Source: Pelagibacteraceae bacterium AG-337-G04 (GTDB taxonomy: Bacteria > Pseudomonadota > Alphaproteobacteria > Pelagibacterales > Pelagibacteraceae). Taken from it: a DNA stretch of 64,000 nt. Shown here piece by piece: positions 34,726-43,273 of this stretch. A program made the translations under genes and the position numbers. The notes beneath the pieces were generated by a model. The model made no database searches. It saw nothing but the letters and a program-made list of their open reading frames with translations, and was not told where the DNA came from. The DNA lies in contig QBZW01000005.1 in assembly GCA_003282205.1 (NCBI GenBank), positions 47,675 to 111,674 of the forward strand, written 5' to 3'. How positions within the stretch are numbered: position 1 is the first letter of the stretch; each line of letters opens with the position of its first letter.

Positions 34726-35669
34726 TGTCCAGAATAAAAAAAGTTGCAGTAATAGGCACAGGAGTGATTGGAACAGGGTGGATCATAAGACTCTTAGCTC
34801 ACAATATAAAAGTTTCTGCATACGATAAAAATTTGACTCAAAAAGATAATTTAATTCTTGAAATAAAAAGAGCATTACCATTTGTAAAAAAACTATTTAA
34901 TAAGAAAAAAATAAACATTAAAAATTTAAGATTTTTTTCTTCTTTAGAAAGTGCTGTCAAACAAGTAGATCTTATCCAAGAATGTGCTCCAGAAAATTAT
35001 AAAATTAAAACACAATTAATATGTCAGATTTCAAATAATTGTAAATCCACAGCTTTGATATCATCTAGTTCATCTGGATTGTTACCTTCAAGAATTTTTT
35101 CAAAATGCAAAAACAATAAAAGGGGTATTATTGGCCACCCATTCAATCCTGTTTATTTGCTACCACTTGTTGAAATAGTCCCCGGAAAACAAACGAGCCT
35201 TAATTCTTTAAATGAAGCAAATAAATTTTATAAATCAATTTCAATGAACCCTATTATACTAAAAAAGGAGTTACCAGGCTACTTATCAGACAGACTTCAA
35301 GAAGCTCTCTGGAGAGAAGCACTACATATTATAAATGAGGGCTATGCCTCCACAAAAGATTTAGATAGAGCAATTGAGGATGGTCCTGGTTTAAGATACT
35401 CATTAATGGGGACATTTTTAACTTTTCACCTAGCAGGAGGTAAGGCTGGGATGAAACATATGTTAAAGCAATTCGGACCTACATTAAAACTCCCTTGGAC
35501 AAAGCTTAAAGCACCGAAATTGTCAAAAAAACTCAAAAAAAGATTAATATTAGGTACGAAAAATCAAGCAAAAGGAAAATCAATCAATCAATTATCAAAC
35601 ATAAGAGATGAGTATTTAGTTGAACTTCAAAATCTAAGAAAAAAATATGAAAATAAAATTAGAAAATAG
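34725..35669 (+). CDS. lcdH: L-carnitine dehydrogenase (3-hydroxyacyl-CoA dehydrogenase family)
   Basis: 314 residues. N-terminal NAD motif VIGTGVIGTGW, ECAPENYKIK, SSSSSGLLPS, catalytic histidine in GHPFNPVYLLPLVEIVPG, and C-terminal GPGLRYSLMGTFLTFHLAGG. These are features of the carnitine dehydrogenase branch, which oxidises L-carnitine to 3-dehydrocarnitine with NAD. The C-terminus ends before the fused thioesterase seen in some carnitine dehydrogenases; here the thioesterase is a separate gene at 32447. TAATG overlap with the BKACE gene. Confidence 0.88.
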   Translation: MSRIKKVAVIGTGVIGTGWIIRLLAHNIKVSAYDKNLTQKDNLILEIKRALPFVKKLFNKKKINIKNLRFFSSLESAVKQVDLIQECAPENYKIKTQLICQISNNCKSTALISSSSSGLLPSRIFSKCKNNKRGIIGHPFNPVYLLPLVEIVPGKQTSLNSLNEANKFYKSISMNPIILKKELPGYLSDRLQEALWREALHIINEGYASTKDLDRAIEDGPGLRYSLMGTFLTFHLAGGKAGMKHMLKQFGPTLKLPWTKLKAPKLSKKLKKRLILGTKNQAKGKSINQLSNIRDEYLVELQNLRKKYENKIRK

Positions 35670-35705
35670 ATATCTTAAGAAAAATTTAAATGTTAAATTA
35701 ATCTC

Positions 35706-36740
35706 ATGGATTTTAATCATTTTTTAACAAGTTACATGCCAGATACAAGCGTTGGTTCAAAACAACATTTTAAAAATATGTTGGAAGAATGTGTTACTGC
35801 CGAAAAACTCGGTTATGCAACTGTATCAATTCCAGAGCATCATTTAATAAACTTACTAATGATGCCGTCACCTTTGCAGATGGCTGTTAAAATTGCATCA
35901 GTTACAAAAAATATTAAAATAACAACTGGAATAGTTGTTTTGCCACTGCATGATATGAGAACATATGCTGGTGAAGTAGCCACTGCAGATATATTAACTG
36001 ATGGAAGATTAATCTTAGGTGTGGGAAGAGGAGCATTTCCGTGGGAAATGAAAAGATTAGGAACCCCAATAGAAATATCAAAAGAAAAATTTTTAGAGTC
36101 TATTGAGGTTTTGCAATTATTATTAAAGAACAAAGAAGTGTCTTTTAAGGGTAAATACTATAACTTCGAACCGTTAACTATAATGCCTCGACCCATAAGC
36201 AATCCAATACCAATGATGGTTGCTGCAATGAACTTAGAAAGTATAAAAGATGCAGCATCAAGAGGATTTCATGTTCAATCAACAGTATTATCAGGAACAA
36301 AAGATCTTCTGTTAAGTAGAGTTGATGCATTTAAGGAGGGTTGCGCTCAGTTAGGTGAAAATGGAAAGTTACTCAAACTTTCAATGCAACGAATGGCTTA
36401 TTTAGCAAAAGATGAAAATGAAGCCAGAGAAAAAACAAAACTTGCATACGAATATTATAAAAGATTTGATAATATGTTTACAGGACCAGGCAAAGTAAAA
36501 GAGGGAAACATTGAAGCTTTACCTAGAAAACAAACTTTAGAAGAATTAAAAGAAAATCTTTTAATCTGTCCTTTAAATGAGATGATTGATAAACTAAGTA
36601 TTTATGCTGAAGCAGGAGTTGATGAAGTAATTCTTAGCTCGAGCTTTGGCCAATCACAAAATGATTTAATAGAGTCAATGTATAGAATTGGCGAAAATAT
36701 TATCCCATATTTTAAAAAATCAAATATACAAGTAGCCTAA
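35706..36740 (+). CDS. LLM-class flavin-dependent monooxygenase
   Basis: 344 residues of the luciferase-like family: SIPEHHLINLLMMPSPLQMA, ITTGIVVLPLHDMRTYAGEV, ADILTDGRLILGVGRGAFPWE, and TIMPRPISNPIPMMVAAMN. Reduced FMN-dependent monooxygenase with unknown substrate. Co-transcribed with the alpha/beta hydrolase that follows (6 nt). The pair parallels the LLM plus hydrolase genes in the operon at 22-28 kb, though that LLM is longer. Confidence 0.87.
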   Translation: MDFNHFLTSYMPDTSVGSKQHFKNMLEECVTAEKLGYATVSIPEHHLINLLMMPSPLQMAVKIASVTKNIKITTGIVVLPLHDMRTYAGEVATADILTDGRLILGVGRGAFPWEMKRLGTPIEISKEKFLESIEVLQLLLKNKEVSFKGKYYNFEPLTIMPRPISNPIPMMVAAMNLESIKDAASRGFHVQSTVLSGTKDLLLSRVDAFKEGCAQLGENGKLLKLSMQRMAYLAKDENEAREKTKLAYEYYKRFDNMFTGPGKVKEGNIEALPRKQTLEELKENLLICPLNEMIDKLSIYAEAGVDEVILSSSFGQSQNDLIESMYRIGENIIPYFKKSNIQVA

Positions 36741-36746
36741 ATTTCT

Positions 36747-37517
36747 GTGAGCGTTGTAGATTGTAATTACTCAGTCATAGGATCAGGGCCTGCAATATTT
36801 TTAACTCATGGAGTGGGAGGAGCAGAGGATGCATGGAGGTTTATAGTTCCAAAACTTAAAGATCGTTTTACAGTTGTGACATATGATTTAAGAGGCCATG
36901 GAAAATCTTCAGTAACACATAAAGACTTTAACTTAGACGACCTTGTATCAGATCTCGAAAAAGTAAGAGAAAAAACAAATATAGATAAGGCCCATTTTGT
37001 GGGGCATTCCTTAGGTGGAATGATTGCACCTGCTTATGCTAAAAAGTTTCCTGAAAGAGTTCTGTCGGTAGGTTTATTATCAACAGTTGCAGGAAGATCT
37101 GATGAAGATAAAGAAAAGGTTTGGAATGTCATTTCAGATCTAAAAAAAAGGGGAGTGGAAAAGACATTAAAAAATCTGACAGATAGATGGTTTACAGATA
37201 ATTTTATAAAAGAAAATCCCGACTTGGTATCGAGAAGACTAAAACAGGTAATTGAAACTGATAAAGATGTATTTATTAATGTTTTTAAAATTTATGCGGA
37301 AACTGAGATGATCTCTTGGTTAAAAGACATTAAGAAACCCTGCCTGTTTATGACAGGTGAAAACGATGGTGGATGTACTCCTTCTCATAACAAAAAAATG
37401 TCAAACGAAGTAAAAGATTCTAAATTAGTTATTATACCAAATGTAAAGCACTCTTTTTTGATAGAGGCTCCTGAGCAAATAGCAAATCATTTAATAGAAT
37501 TTATTGAAAATCTTTAA
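36747..37517 (+). CDS. Alpha/beta hydrolase (enol-lactonase-like)
   Basis: 256 residues starting at GTG. Oxyanion HGVGGAEDAW, nucleophile Ser88 in GHSLGGMIAP, Asp in TGENDGGCTP, and His in VKHSFLIEAPEQ. Fold and length as 3-oxoadipate enol-lactonase. Shares RWF-x-x-x-FI and the MTGE-x-D-x-G region with the hydrolase at 23783, suggesting duplicated modules. Convergent with the SDR gene, 4 nt between stops. Confidence 0.87.
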   Translation: MSVVDCNYSVIGSGPAIFLTHGVGGAEDAWRFIVPKLKDRFTVVTYDLRGHGKSSVTHKDFNLDDLVSDLEKVREKTNIDKAHFVGHSLGGMIAPAYAKKFPERVLSVGLLSTVAGRSDEDKEKVWNVISDLKKRGVEKTLKNLTDRWFTDNFIKENPDLVSRRLKQVIETDKDVFINVFKIYAETEMISWLKDIKKPCLFMTGENDGGCTPSHNKKMSNEVKDSKLVIIPNVKHSFLIEAPEQIANHLIEFIENL

Positions 37518-37521
37518 AGGT

Positions 37522-38307
37522 TTAATGCATTCTTAAAGTGTTTCCATCAACACCAACTACTTGACCAGAAATTCTAGAAGATTCGTCAGAAATTAAATAA
37601 CAACACATTTTACCAATATCTTTCTCGTAAACCCAAGTATTGAGAGAAGTCATAGAAACAAATTCACTCTCCACAGCTTTTTTTGATATTTTTAAAAATT
37701 TAGCTTTATCTCTAATAACTCTTCCCATTCTATCTCCCTTTACGGTTCCTGGACAAATTGCGTTTACTCTAATTTTAAACTTTCCTAATTCCATTGCTAA
37801 AGTTTTTGTCATTCCAACTACTGCCCATTTACTTGCGGAGTATGGAGACCTTAATGGGAATCCAAATATACCTGCTGTAGAAGATAGGTTTATTATCGAG
37901 CCACCTTTATTCTTTTTTAACATTGGAATTGCTAATTTCGAAAATATAAAATGACTTATTACATTTATTTTTAAAGTTTGTTCCCAATCTTTTGTTTTAA
38001 GTTTTTCCATAGTCCCTGTTGGACCTGCAACACCAATATTATTAATTAAAGCATCTATCTTTTGTGTTCTTTTTTGAATTTCTTTAAAAAAATTTAAAAC
38101 ATCATTTTCATTAGAGGCATCGCAATGAAAAGAAAATAACCTTTTATTATTTAACGGATTTTTTTTTAATTTATTTATAGTATTTTTATCAATATCACAC
38201 ACAAATACCTTTGCACCTTTTTCAAGGCACTCTTTTGCTGTCGCCCAACCAATTCCTGATGCACCAGCAGATATGATTATTTTTTTATTTTTAAAGTTGT
38301 ATGACAT
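37522..38307 (-). CDS. Short-chain dehydrogenase/reductase (SDR)
   Basis: 261 residues. Cofactor loop SAGASGIGWA, NNIGVAG, catalytic Tyr and Lys in YSASKWA, and RVNAICPGTV. Oxidises or reduces a hydroxyl or keto group with NAD(P). Overlaps the BesD-like oxygenase gene by one base, so both probably act on one substrate: the oxygenase introduces a hydroxyl that the SDR could oxidise (inference). Confidence 0.9.
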   Translation of the reverse strand: MSYNFKNKKIIISAGASGIGWATAKECLEKGAKVFVCDIDKNTINKLKKNPLNNKRLFSFHCDASNENDVLNFFKEIQKRTQKIDALINNIGVAGPTGTMEKLKTKDWEQTLKINVISHFIFSKLAIPMLKKNKGGSIINLSSTAGIFGFPLRSPYSASKWAVVGMTKTLAMELGKFKIRVNAICPGTVKGDRMGRVIRDKAKFLKISKKAVESEFVSMTSLNTWVYEKDIGKMCCYLISDESSRISGQVVGVDGNTLRMH

Positions 38308-39158
38308 TAATCTGTTAATCCGTCAGATCTAATTTTGTTTCTTTCAAAATGTATAGGTAATACTCTTCCATAAATTGCTTTTGAGTGCTCAGGAGTATTA
38401 ACTCTCCATGGATCTAGAACATATGCTGGTATACACATATAACGAGAAGTCTGGCCAATAATTTTAGTTACTCTATGCAACGTAAATCTACCTTTAAACA
38501 TCTGTAAATCACCTGGGTTTAGATCAAGTTGTCTTACTCGAGATCGATCTCCATCCAATACTTTCTTTACATCATTAAATTTTTCATGGCCTGGTACTCT
38601 TATGTTTGGACAATATTCAAATATTCCACCTTTTTCAGGTTTTTGTATCATTAAACTTAAAGTAAACTCACAACTATCGAAATGCCAAGGCAAAATTCCA
38701 TCAGTCTCCATCACGTTATATGCATGACAAGCTAAGGGATCGGCCCATCTATAAATTGGTGAAATGCCAAGACAAGCAGATATAAATTTTAGTAATTCTT
38801 CACTTTTATAAAGAAATTTAATCTCTGAGTTTTCTAAAAAACAATCAGAATTTAGATAGCCATTAAATCTTTTCATAAATATTCTTTTTGGGTGATCTTT
38901 AGGAAGAGTGGGGTCATCTTTTGAATAAAGATAAGCGTTAACGCTTTCTTTTGACATATAAACTTCATCAAGCTGTTGTTCTAATTCTTTTCTCATTACA
39001 TCTAAAGAATTTGGTAAAATAAAATTAGGAATGACTGAACAGCTATCTCTTTCTAATTCAGTTCTACAACTTTCAATTATTCTCTTGATTTTTGGTGAGT
39101 CTAAATCGCCAATTGGATATTTATTTAAATTAACAACATTGCTTAAGTTTTTTTTCAT
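38307..39158 (-). CDS. BesD/HalD-family Fe(II)/2-oxoglutarate oxygenase, hydroxylase type
   Basis: 283 residues. Family blocks are YRWADPLACHAYNV, WHFDSCEFTLSLMIQ, GGIFEYCPNIR, GDLQMFKGRFTLHRV and the C-terminal IYGRVLPIHFE then DGLTD, seen in the free-amino-acid halogenase/hydroxylase family of BesD. Iron ligands are His159, Asp161 and His228. Because Asp161 is present instead of Gly/Ala, chloride cannot take its place, so hydroxylation rather than halogenation is expected. Spacing between the histidines (69) is near the 67 of BesD. Substrate unknown; small basic amino acids are candidates. Confidence 0.8.
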   Translation of the reverse strand: MKKNLSNVVNLNKYPIGDLDSPKIKRIIESCRTELERDSCSVIPNFILPNSLDVMRKELEQQLDEVYMSKESVNAYLYSKDDPTLPKDHPKRIFMKRFNGYLNSDCFLENSEIKFLYKSEELLKFISACLGISPIYRWADPLACHAYNVMETDGILPWHFDSCEFTLSLMIQKPEKGGIFEYCPNIRVPGHEKFNDVKKVLDGDRSRVRQLDLNPGDLQMFKGRFTLHRVTKIIGQTSRYMCIPAYVLDPWRVNTPEHSKAIYGRVLPIHFERNKIRSDGLTD

Positions 39159-39173
39159 AACTGAAAAATTTAA

Positions 39174-40199
39174 TTATGAGTTTGTGAGAGATTCTTGTAA
39201 TTCCTTGTTTGATATGTAGCCTTTAGGATTTCCTTGTTTGTCAACAACTTCACAATTAGAATTACTACAAACAACTTGAGGTAGAAATTCTTCTATAAAT
39301 TGTTCCTCCTCAACTTTAATTAAATTTGTTTTATCAATGTCATCTGATTGATTTATTGGTTTCATAATAACTTTTGCTTTTATAACCTTAGTTCTATTTA
39401 CATCTTTTACAAATGCCTCAACATATGCATCTGCAGGTTTCATTATAATTTCTACAGGGGTTCCAACTTGTACAAGTTTTCCTGCATTTAAAATTCCAAT
39501 ATGATCACCCAATTTTAATGACTCGTCAAGGTCATGTGTAATAAATACAATTGTTTTTTTCAATTCAGACTGAAGATCTATTAGTTGTTTTTGCATATCA
39601 CTTCTAATTAAAGGATCTAATGCAGAAAAAGCTTCATCCATTAACATAATATCCGTGTCAGTAGCTAATGCTCTAGCAAGACCTACTCGTTGTTGCATAC
39701 CCCCAGAAAGTTGTGCGGGATATTGATTTTCAAATCCAGTTAAACCTACTGACTCAATTTTTTGCATTGCCACAGAATTTCTTTTTGAAATTTCTAGCCC
39801 CTGCATCTCAAGTCCATAGCCAACATTTTGTAAAACTGTTTTGTGTGGGAAGAGCCCAAATCTTTGAAATACCATACTCATTTTTTGTCTTCTAAATTCA
39901 ATTAATTGTTCCTTATTTAGTGTAGTTACATCTTTACCTTCAACAAAAATTTCCCCTGCAGTTGGGTCTATTAATCTATTTAAATGCCTAATTAGTGTAG
40001 ATTTTCCTGATCCAGATAAACCCATACAAACAAAAGTTTCTCCTTCCTCAATTTTCAAGGAAACATTATCTAGACCAACTGTATGTCCAGTTTTTTCTAA
40101 AACATCCTCTTTTGTAGCTCCTTCTTGTACCATTTTAAGAACGCTAGAAGGTTTAGGTCCAAATATTTTGTAAACGTTATTGATTTCAATTTTTGACAT
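39174..40199 (-). CDS. Quaternary-amine ABC transporter ATPase (ProV/OpuAA-like)
   Basis: About 341 residues from MSKIEINNVYKIFG; the longer start at 40244 adds 15 residues with no family match. Family features: TGHTVGLDNVSLKIEEGE, Walker A GLSGSGKST, VFQRFGLFPHKTV, LSGGMQQRVGLARAL, Walker B IMLMDEAFSAL, switch FITHDLDE, and the C-terminal region after residue 250 typical of ProV. No permease gene adjoins it, but the double permease at 43274 and the second ATPase at 45471 are close. It may serve that permease as the second ATPase. Confidence 0.87.
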   Translation of the reverse strand: MSKIEINNVYKIFGPKPSSVLKMVQEGATKEDVLEKTGHTVGLDNVSLKIEEGETFVCMGLSGSGKSTLIRHLNRLIDPTAGEIFVEGKDVTTLNKEQLIEFRRQKMSMVFQRFGLFPHKTVLQNVGYGLEMQGLEISKRNSVAMQKIESVGLTGFENQYPAQLSGGMQQRVGLARALATDTDIMLMDEAFSALDPLIRSDMQKQLIDLQSELKKTIVFITHDLDESLKLGDHIGILNAGKLVQVGTPVEIIMKPADAYVEAFVKDVNRTKVIKAKVIMKPINQSDDIDKTNLIKVEEEQFIEEFLPQVVCSNSNCEVVDKQGNPKGYISNKELQESLTNS

Positions 40200-40299
40200 T
40201 ATATTAAAGTTTAATTCTTTTAATACATCAAAGCAAATCAACAATTAAATAACTCAAATAAATTCAACTATTAATTGAATTGAATATTTTTAGATTTTA

Positions 40300-40305
40300 T
40301 ATAAT
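40300..40305 (+). promoter_or_regulatory. Possible -10 box for the gamma-butyrobetaine dioxygenase gene
   Basis: TATAAT 8 nt before the ATG at 40314 would give a very short or absent leader. A TTGAAT-like -35 is present at 40275-40280, 19 bp upstream. AT-rich context makes chance matches likely. Confidence 0.3.
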
Positions 40306-40313
40306 TATTTATT

Positions 40314-41447
40314 ATGAATTCAATTTCTAAAATCACAAAAAACAGTACTTATTTGCAAATAACCTGGAATGATGGTGAGGAAAGCAAATTTAATTACATG
40401 TGGTTAAGAGATAATTGTCCTACAGCACATGACAAAGACTCAAGACATAGAATGTTTAACATTTTAGAGGTATCAAAAGAAATAAATCCCAAAAAATATT
40501 CTTTAAATGGTGATGGTAAATTAGAAATAGAGTGGAGTGAGGGTGACCACACAAGTTATTATGATCCTAAGTGGTTGAGAGATAATTGTTATACTATTAA
40601 AAATAAACAAGAATATGTTTCACCATATCAACTTTGGGATAATAACTTAGAAAAGGATTTTGAATCTATATTTATCGAATATGATGAAGTAACCGACTCT
40701 GATGAAGGATTGATAAAATGGTTAGAGCTATTACATCACAAGGGTATAGCAATAGTAAAAAATTCACCCACAGAAAAAAAATCAGGTTTTGAAATTCTTC
40801 ATAGAATAAGTCATGTAAGAGAAACCTTTTTTAAAACTCCTTTTGAAGTAATTAATATTCCAAAACCAAATAATTCCGCTTACACAGCTCATGCTTTAAG
40901 AAACCATATGGATTTACCTTGGTTTGAATTACCACCTGGATATCAGTTTTTACACTGTTTAGTAAATGATGCAAAGGGTGGAGACTCTTCTGCAATTGAT
41001 GGCTTTGCTGTTGCTGATTATTTGAGAAAAAATGAAAAAGAAATTTTTGAAACATTAATCTCTGTACCTCTAAAGTTTAGAGATAAAGATTATACCCAAG
41101 AATCACACCGAAGCTTCCATGCTCCAGCAATTAGTTTAACAAAAGATAACGATTTTCATGATATTAGATTTAGCGTTGCAACTATGGATGCATTGGACTG
41201 CCATCCAGACCATATGGACAAAGTTTATAAAGCTCACCACAGATTTGGTAATCTTTTACATGATGACAAATTTCAAATTAAATTTCGTCTAGGACCAGGA
41301 GACATATTTTCTTTTAATAATAGACGAGTTTTGCACGGAAGGACAGCCTTTGATCCAAATTCAGGTCATCGTCATCTTCAAGGATATTATCTGGATAGAG
41401 ATGAGATAATTGGCAGATTAGAATATCTTAAGCAATTTAAATCATAA
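40314..41447 (+). CDS. Gamma-butyrobetaine dioxygenase (BBOX-like)
   Basis: 377 residues in two parts: an N-terminal DUF971-like domain with two WLRDNC repeats (positions ~30 and ~88), then a TauD fold with His198 and Asp200 (NHMDLPWFELPPGYQFLHC region, listed here in parts: NHMDLPW, PPGYQFLHC) and His341 in RRVLHGRTAFD. This architecture is that of gamma-butyrobetaine and trimethyllysine dioxygenases. It converts gamma-butyrobetaine to L-carnitine with 2-oxoglutarate. The zinc-site cysteines of animal BBOX are only partly kept (DNCPTAHD). Carnitine breakdown genes are 5-7 kb away. Confidence 0.88.
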   Translation: MNSISKITKNSTYLQITWNDGEESKFNYMWLRDNCPTAHDKDSRHRMFNILEVSKEINPKKYSLNGDGKLEIEWSEGDHTSYYDPKWLRDNCYTIKNKQEYVSPYQLWDNNLEKDFESIFIEYDEVTDSDEGLIKWLELLHHKGIAIVKNSPTEKKSGFEILHRISHVRETFFKTPFEVINIPKPNNSAYTAHALRNHMDLPWFELPPGYQFLHCLVNDAKGGDSSAIDGFAVADYLRKNEKEIFETLISVPLKFRDKDYTQESHRSFHAPAISLTKDNDFHDIRFSVATMDALDCHPDHMDKVYKAHHRFGNLLHDDKFQIKFRLGPGDIFSFNNRRVLHGRTAFDPNSGHRHLQGYYLDRDEIIGRLEYLKQFKS

Positions 41448-42080
41448 ATTTTCAAATATAAGATTATTATTTTTGTAATATTTAAAAAATTCTTTTCTGG
41501 TTTTTATTGTATAGTAATATTTTTCCTTATTAATCAGTTGCACTTTCTTATTATCTAAAAACTTCTTATCTAATATTAGATATTTTATTTTTTTATTTAG
41601 TCCATATTTTAAGATAGACTTAACGCTATCTTTATTAGAAAATGATATTCCAACTTTAGCTTTCGAATTAAGTTTTAAAAGATTGTAGATATTTTTGTGC
41701 TTAAAAGAGATAAAAATACATTTTTTAAATTCTTTAGTCTCTTCTACTAAAATAGATAAATGCTTTTTATTAAGTAATGGTTTTATCTCAATAAAAATTG
41801 GAAATTTGTTTTTTGATAGCTCTAAAACTTCCTTTAGGAGAGGTATTTTAAATTTTTTGTTCTTAATTTTTTTTAAATCTCTATAATTGATATTATTAAT
41901 ACTTTTATTTATTTTGAAAATTCTTCTTAAAGTAAAATCATGAAAGCATACAAATTTGTTATCTTTAGTTGTGTGAATATCAGTTTCAATACCAAATTTT
42001 TTTTTAAATGATGCTCTAAATGACTTTAGACAGTTTTCTTTATAATTTTTATTTACAATTCCTCTATGAACTATGTGCAT
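41442..42080 (-). CDS. Glycerophosphodiester phosphodiesterase family protein
   Basis: 212 residues. Starts HIVHRGIVNKNYKENCLKS with the first HRG, then GIETDIHTTKDNKFVCFHD with the Glu-Asp metal pair and second His, and FPIFIEIKPL. It hydrolyses glycerophosphodiesters to glycerol-3-phosphate and an alcohol such as choline or ethanolamine, linking to the quaternary amine theme. Very lysine- and asparagine-rich. No signal peptide, so cytoplasmic. Its stop overlaps the dioxygenase stop region (6 nt convergent overlap). Confidence 0.85.
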   Translation of the reverse strand: MHIVHRGIVNKNYKENCLKSFRASFKKKFGIETDIHTTKDNKFVCFHDFTLRRIFKINKSINNINYRDLKKIKNKKFKIPLLKEVLELSKNKFPIFIEIKPLLNKKHLSILVEETKEFKKCIFISFKHKNIYNLLKLNSKAKVGISFSNKDSVKSILKYGLNKKIKYLILDKKFLDNKKVQLINKEKYYYTIKTRKEFFKYYKNNNLIFENL

Positions 42081-42081
42081 G

Positions 42082-42115
42082 TAAAAAAAAAGGGCTCTGT
42101 TTTCACAAAGCCCTT
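42082..42115 (-). terminator. Rho-independent terminator behind the ProX-like gene
   Basis: Read on the minus strand: AAGGGCT (42115-42109), a 12-nt loop, AGCCCTT (42096-42090), then a run of T. Complement strand shows the 7-bp stem and the A-tract at 42083-42090. It ends transcription of the binding-protein gene and separates it from the phosphodiesterase gene. Confidence 0.9.
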
Positions 42116-42138
42116 AATTATTATTTAAAGTTTAAGTT

Positions 42139-43185
42139 TTAATTAGGCAACCAGCTTTTCCATTTATCAGGATTTTTGTCTAACCACTCATTAACAACCT
42201 CTTTAACATCTCTTTTATTGATATCTACTTCAACTAACAATGCAGATTGGTCGTTATTTTCAAACTTCATTTTTTCAAAAAATGCTTTTGCTTTAGCATG
42301 TTCTGGTTTAGCAAATGTGCCAGGATTTCCATAATTCATTGTATAATCTTTATCCCAACCAGTTGCAGGCCATCCATCTGTACCACAAGTTTTCCAGTTA
42401 TTCGCTTCTGTAAATGTATCACCTTCGCACGTCGCATATTCAGGAAGTCCAACACCTACCATATCAAACTCTCCAAAAAACCAATGAGGTGTCCATAGGT
42501 ATAATAAGAATGGTTCTTCTCTCATGTAAGCAGCTTTAGCTTCTGCTATAGCAGCAGCTTCAGTACCTAGCTCATCAGCTTGGAAATCAATACCTAAAAG
42601 ATCTAATCTTTTTTGATCATGACAATTCCACCCAGCTACTGGACAACCAATTAACCTACCTTTGTCGCCAGACTCAATTGTAGCAAACTCATTCTTATAT
42701 TTATTTAAATCTTTCCAAGATTTAATTCCAAATTTTTCAGCTGCATATCTTGGGATCCAGTAATCAGAAGTTCCGATAATTCCAGTAGTTCCTAAAAGGT
42801 CAACTGTTCCATCTCCTTTATAAGATTTTACAACTTTACCATCATAAAGTAAATCTTCATTAAACATAACATCATCTGCTTCTGCATAACTTGGCCAACT
42901 TTCGCATGCAAAATCAAGTTCTCCGGCTGCAATAGCCTCCCATAGACCAGTTCCCGAAGGGAATACTGTTTGTTTAATTTTGTAGCCCATTTCTCTTTCA
43001 AGAATTGCTACCGCCACTTCACAAGTAATTATTCCACCTGTCCAATCTGCTATAGCTGCATGAAGTGTTTTATCTTCAACTACAGCTACCTCTTTAGGTT
43101 TTTGTGTGAAATAAAATATTGCTGCAATTACAATTACGGCAACAGCAATTATTATTCCAATATTTTTATTCTTTGTTTCAGCCAT
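42139..43185 (-). CDS. Glycine betaine/carnitine ABC transporter substrate-binding protein (ProX/OpuAC-like)
   Basis: 348 residues. The N-terminus has a hydrophobic stretch (NIGIIIAVAVIVIAAIFYFT) that looks like an uncleaved membrane anchor rather than a lipoprotein signal, since no lipobox cysteine follows. OpuAC domain features: HAAIADWTGGI, FPSGTGLWEAIAAGELDFACE, and YLWTPHWFFGEFDMV. Aromatic residues in such proteins form a box around a quaternary ammonium. Shine-Dalgarno AGAGGAAAG is upstream. First gene after a minus-strand operon with the double permease 88 bp away. Confidence 0.9.
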   Translation of the reverse strand: MAETKNKNIGIIIAVAVIVIAAIFYFTQKPKEVAVVEDKTLHAAIADWTGGIITCEVAVAILEREMGYKIKQTVFPSGTGLWEAIAAGELDFACESWPSYAEADDVMFNEDLLYDGKVVKSYKGDGTVDLLGTTGIIGTSDYWIPRYAAEKFGIKSWKDLNKYKNEFATIESGDKGRLIGCPVAGWNCHDQKRLDLLGIDFQADELGTEAAAIAEAKAAYMREEPFLLYLWTPHWFFGEFDMVGVGLPEYATCEGDTFTEANNWKTCGTDGWPATGWDKDYTMNYGNPGTFAKPEHAKAKAFFEKMKFENNDQSALLVEVDINKRDVKEVVNEWLDKNPDKWKSWLPN

Positions 43186-43273
43186 TCTTTCCTCTCTTTT
43201 AATTAATTAAAGATATATACTAAAAAAAATATAGGCACATGTAAATAACCCAATTAGGCTTAATCTACTTTAT

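Noticed and set aside
38307..39158. Amino-acid halogenase
   Set aside because: Asp161 occupies the position that must be Gly or Ala for chloride binding, so a hydroxylase is more likely.
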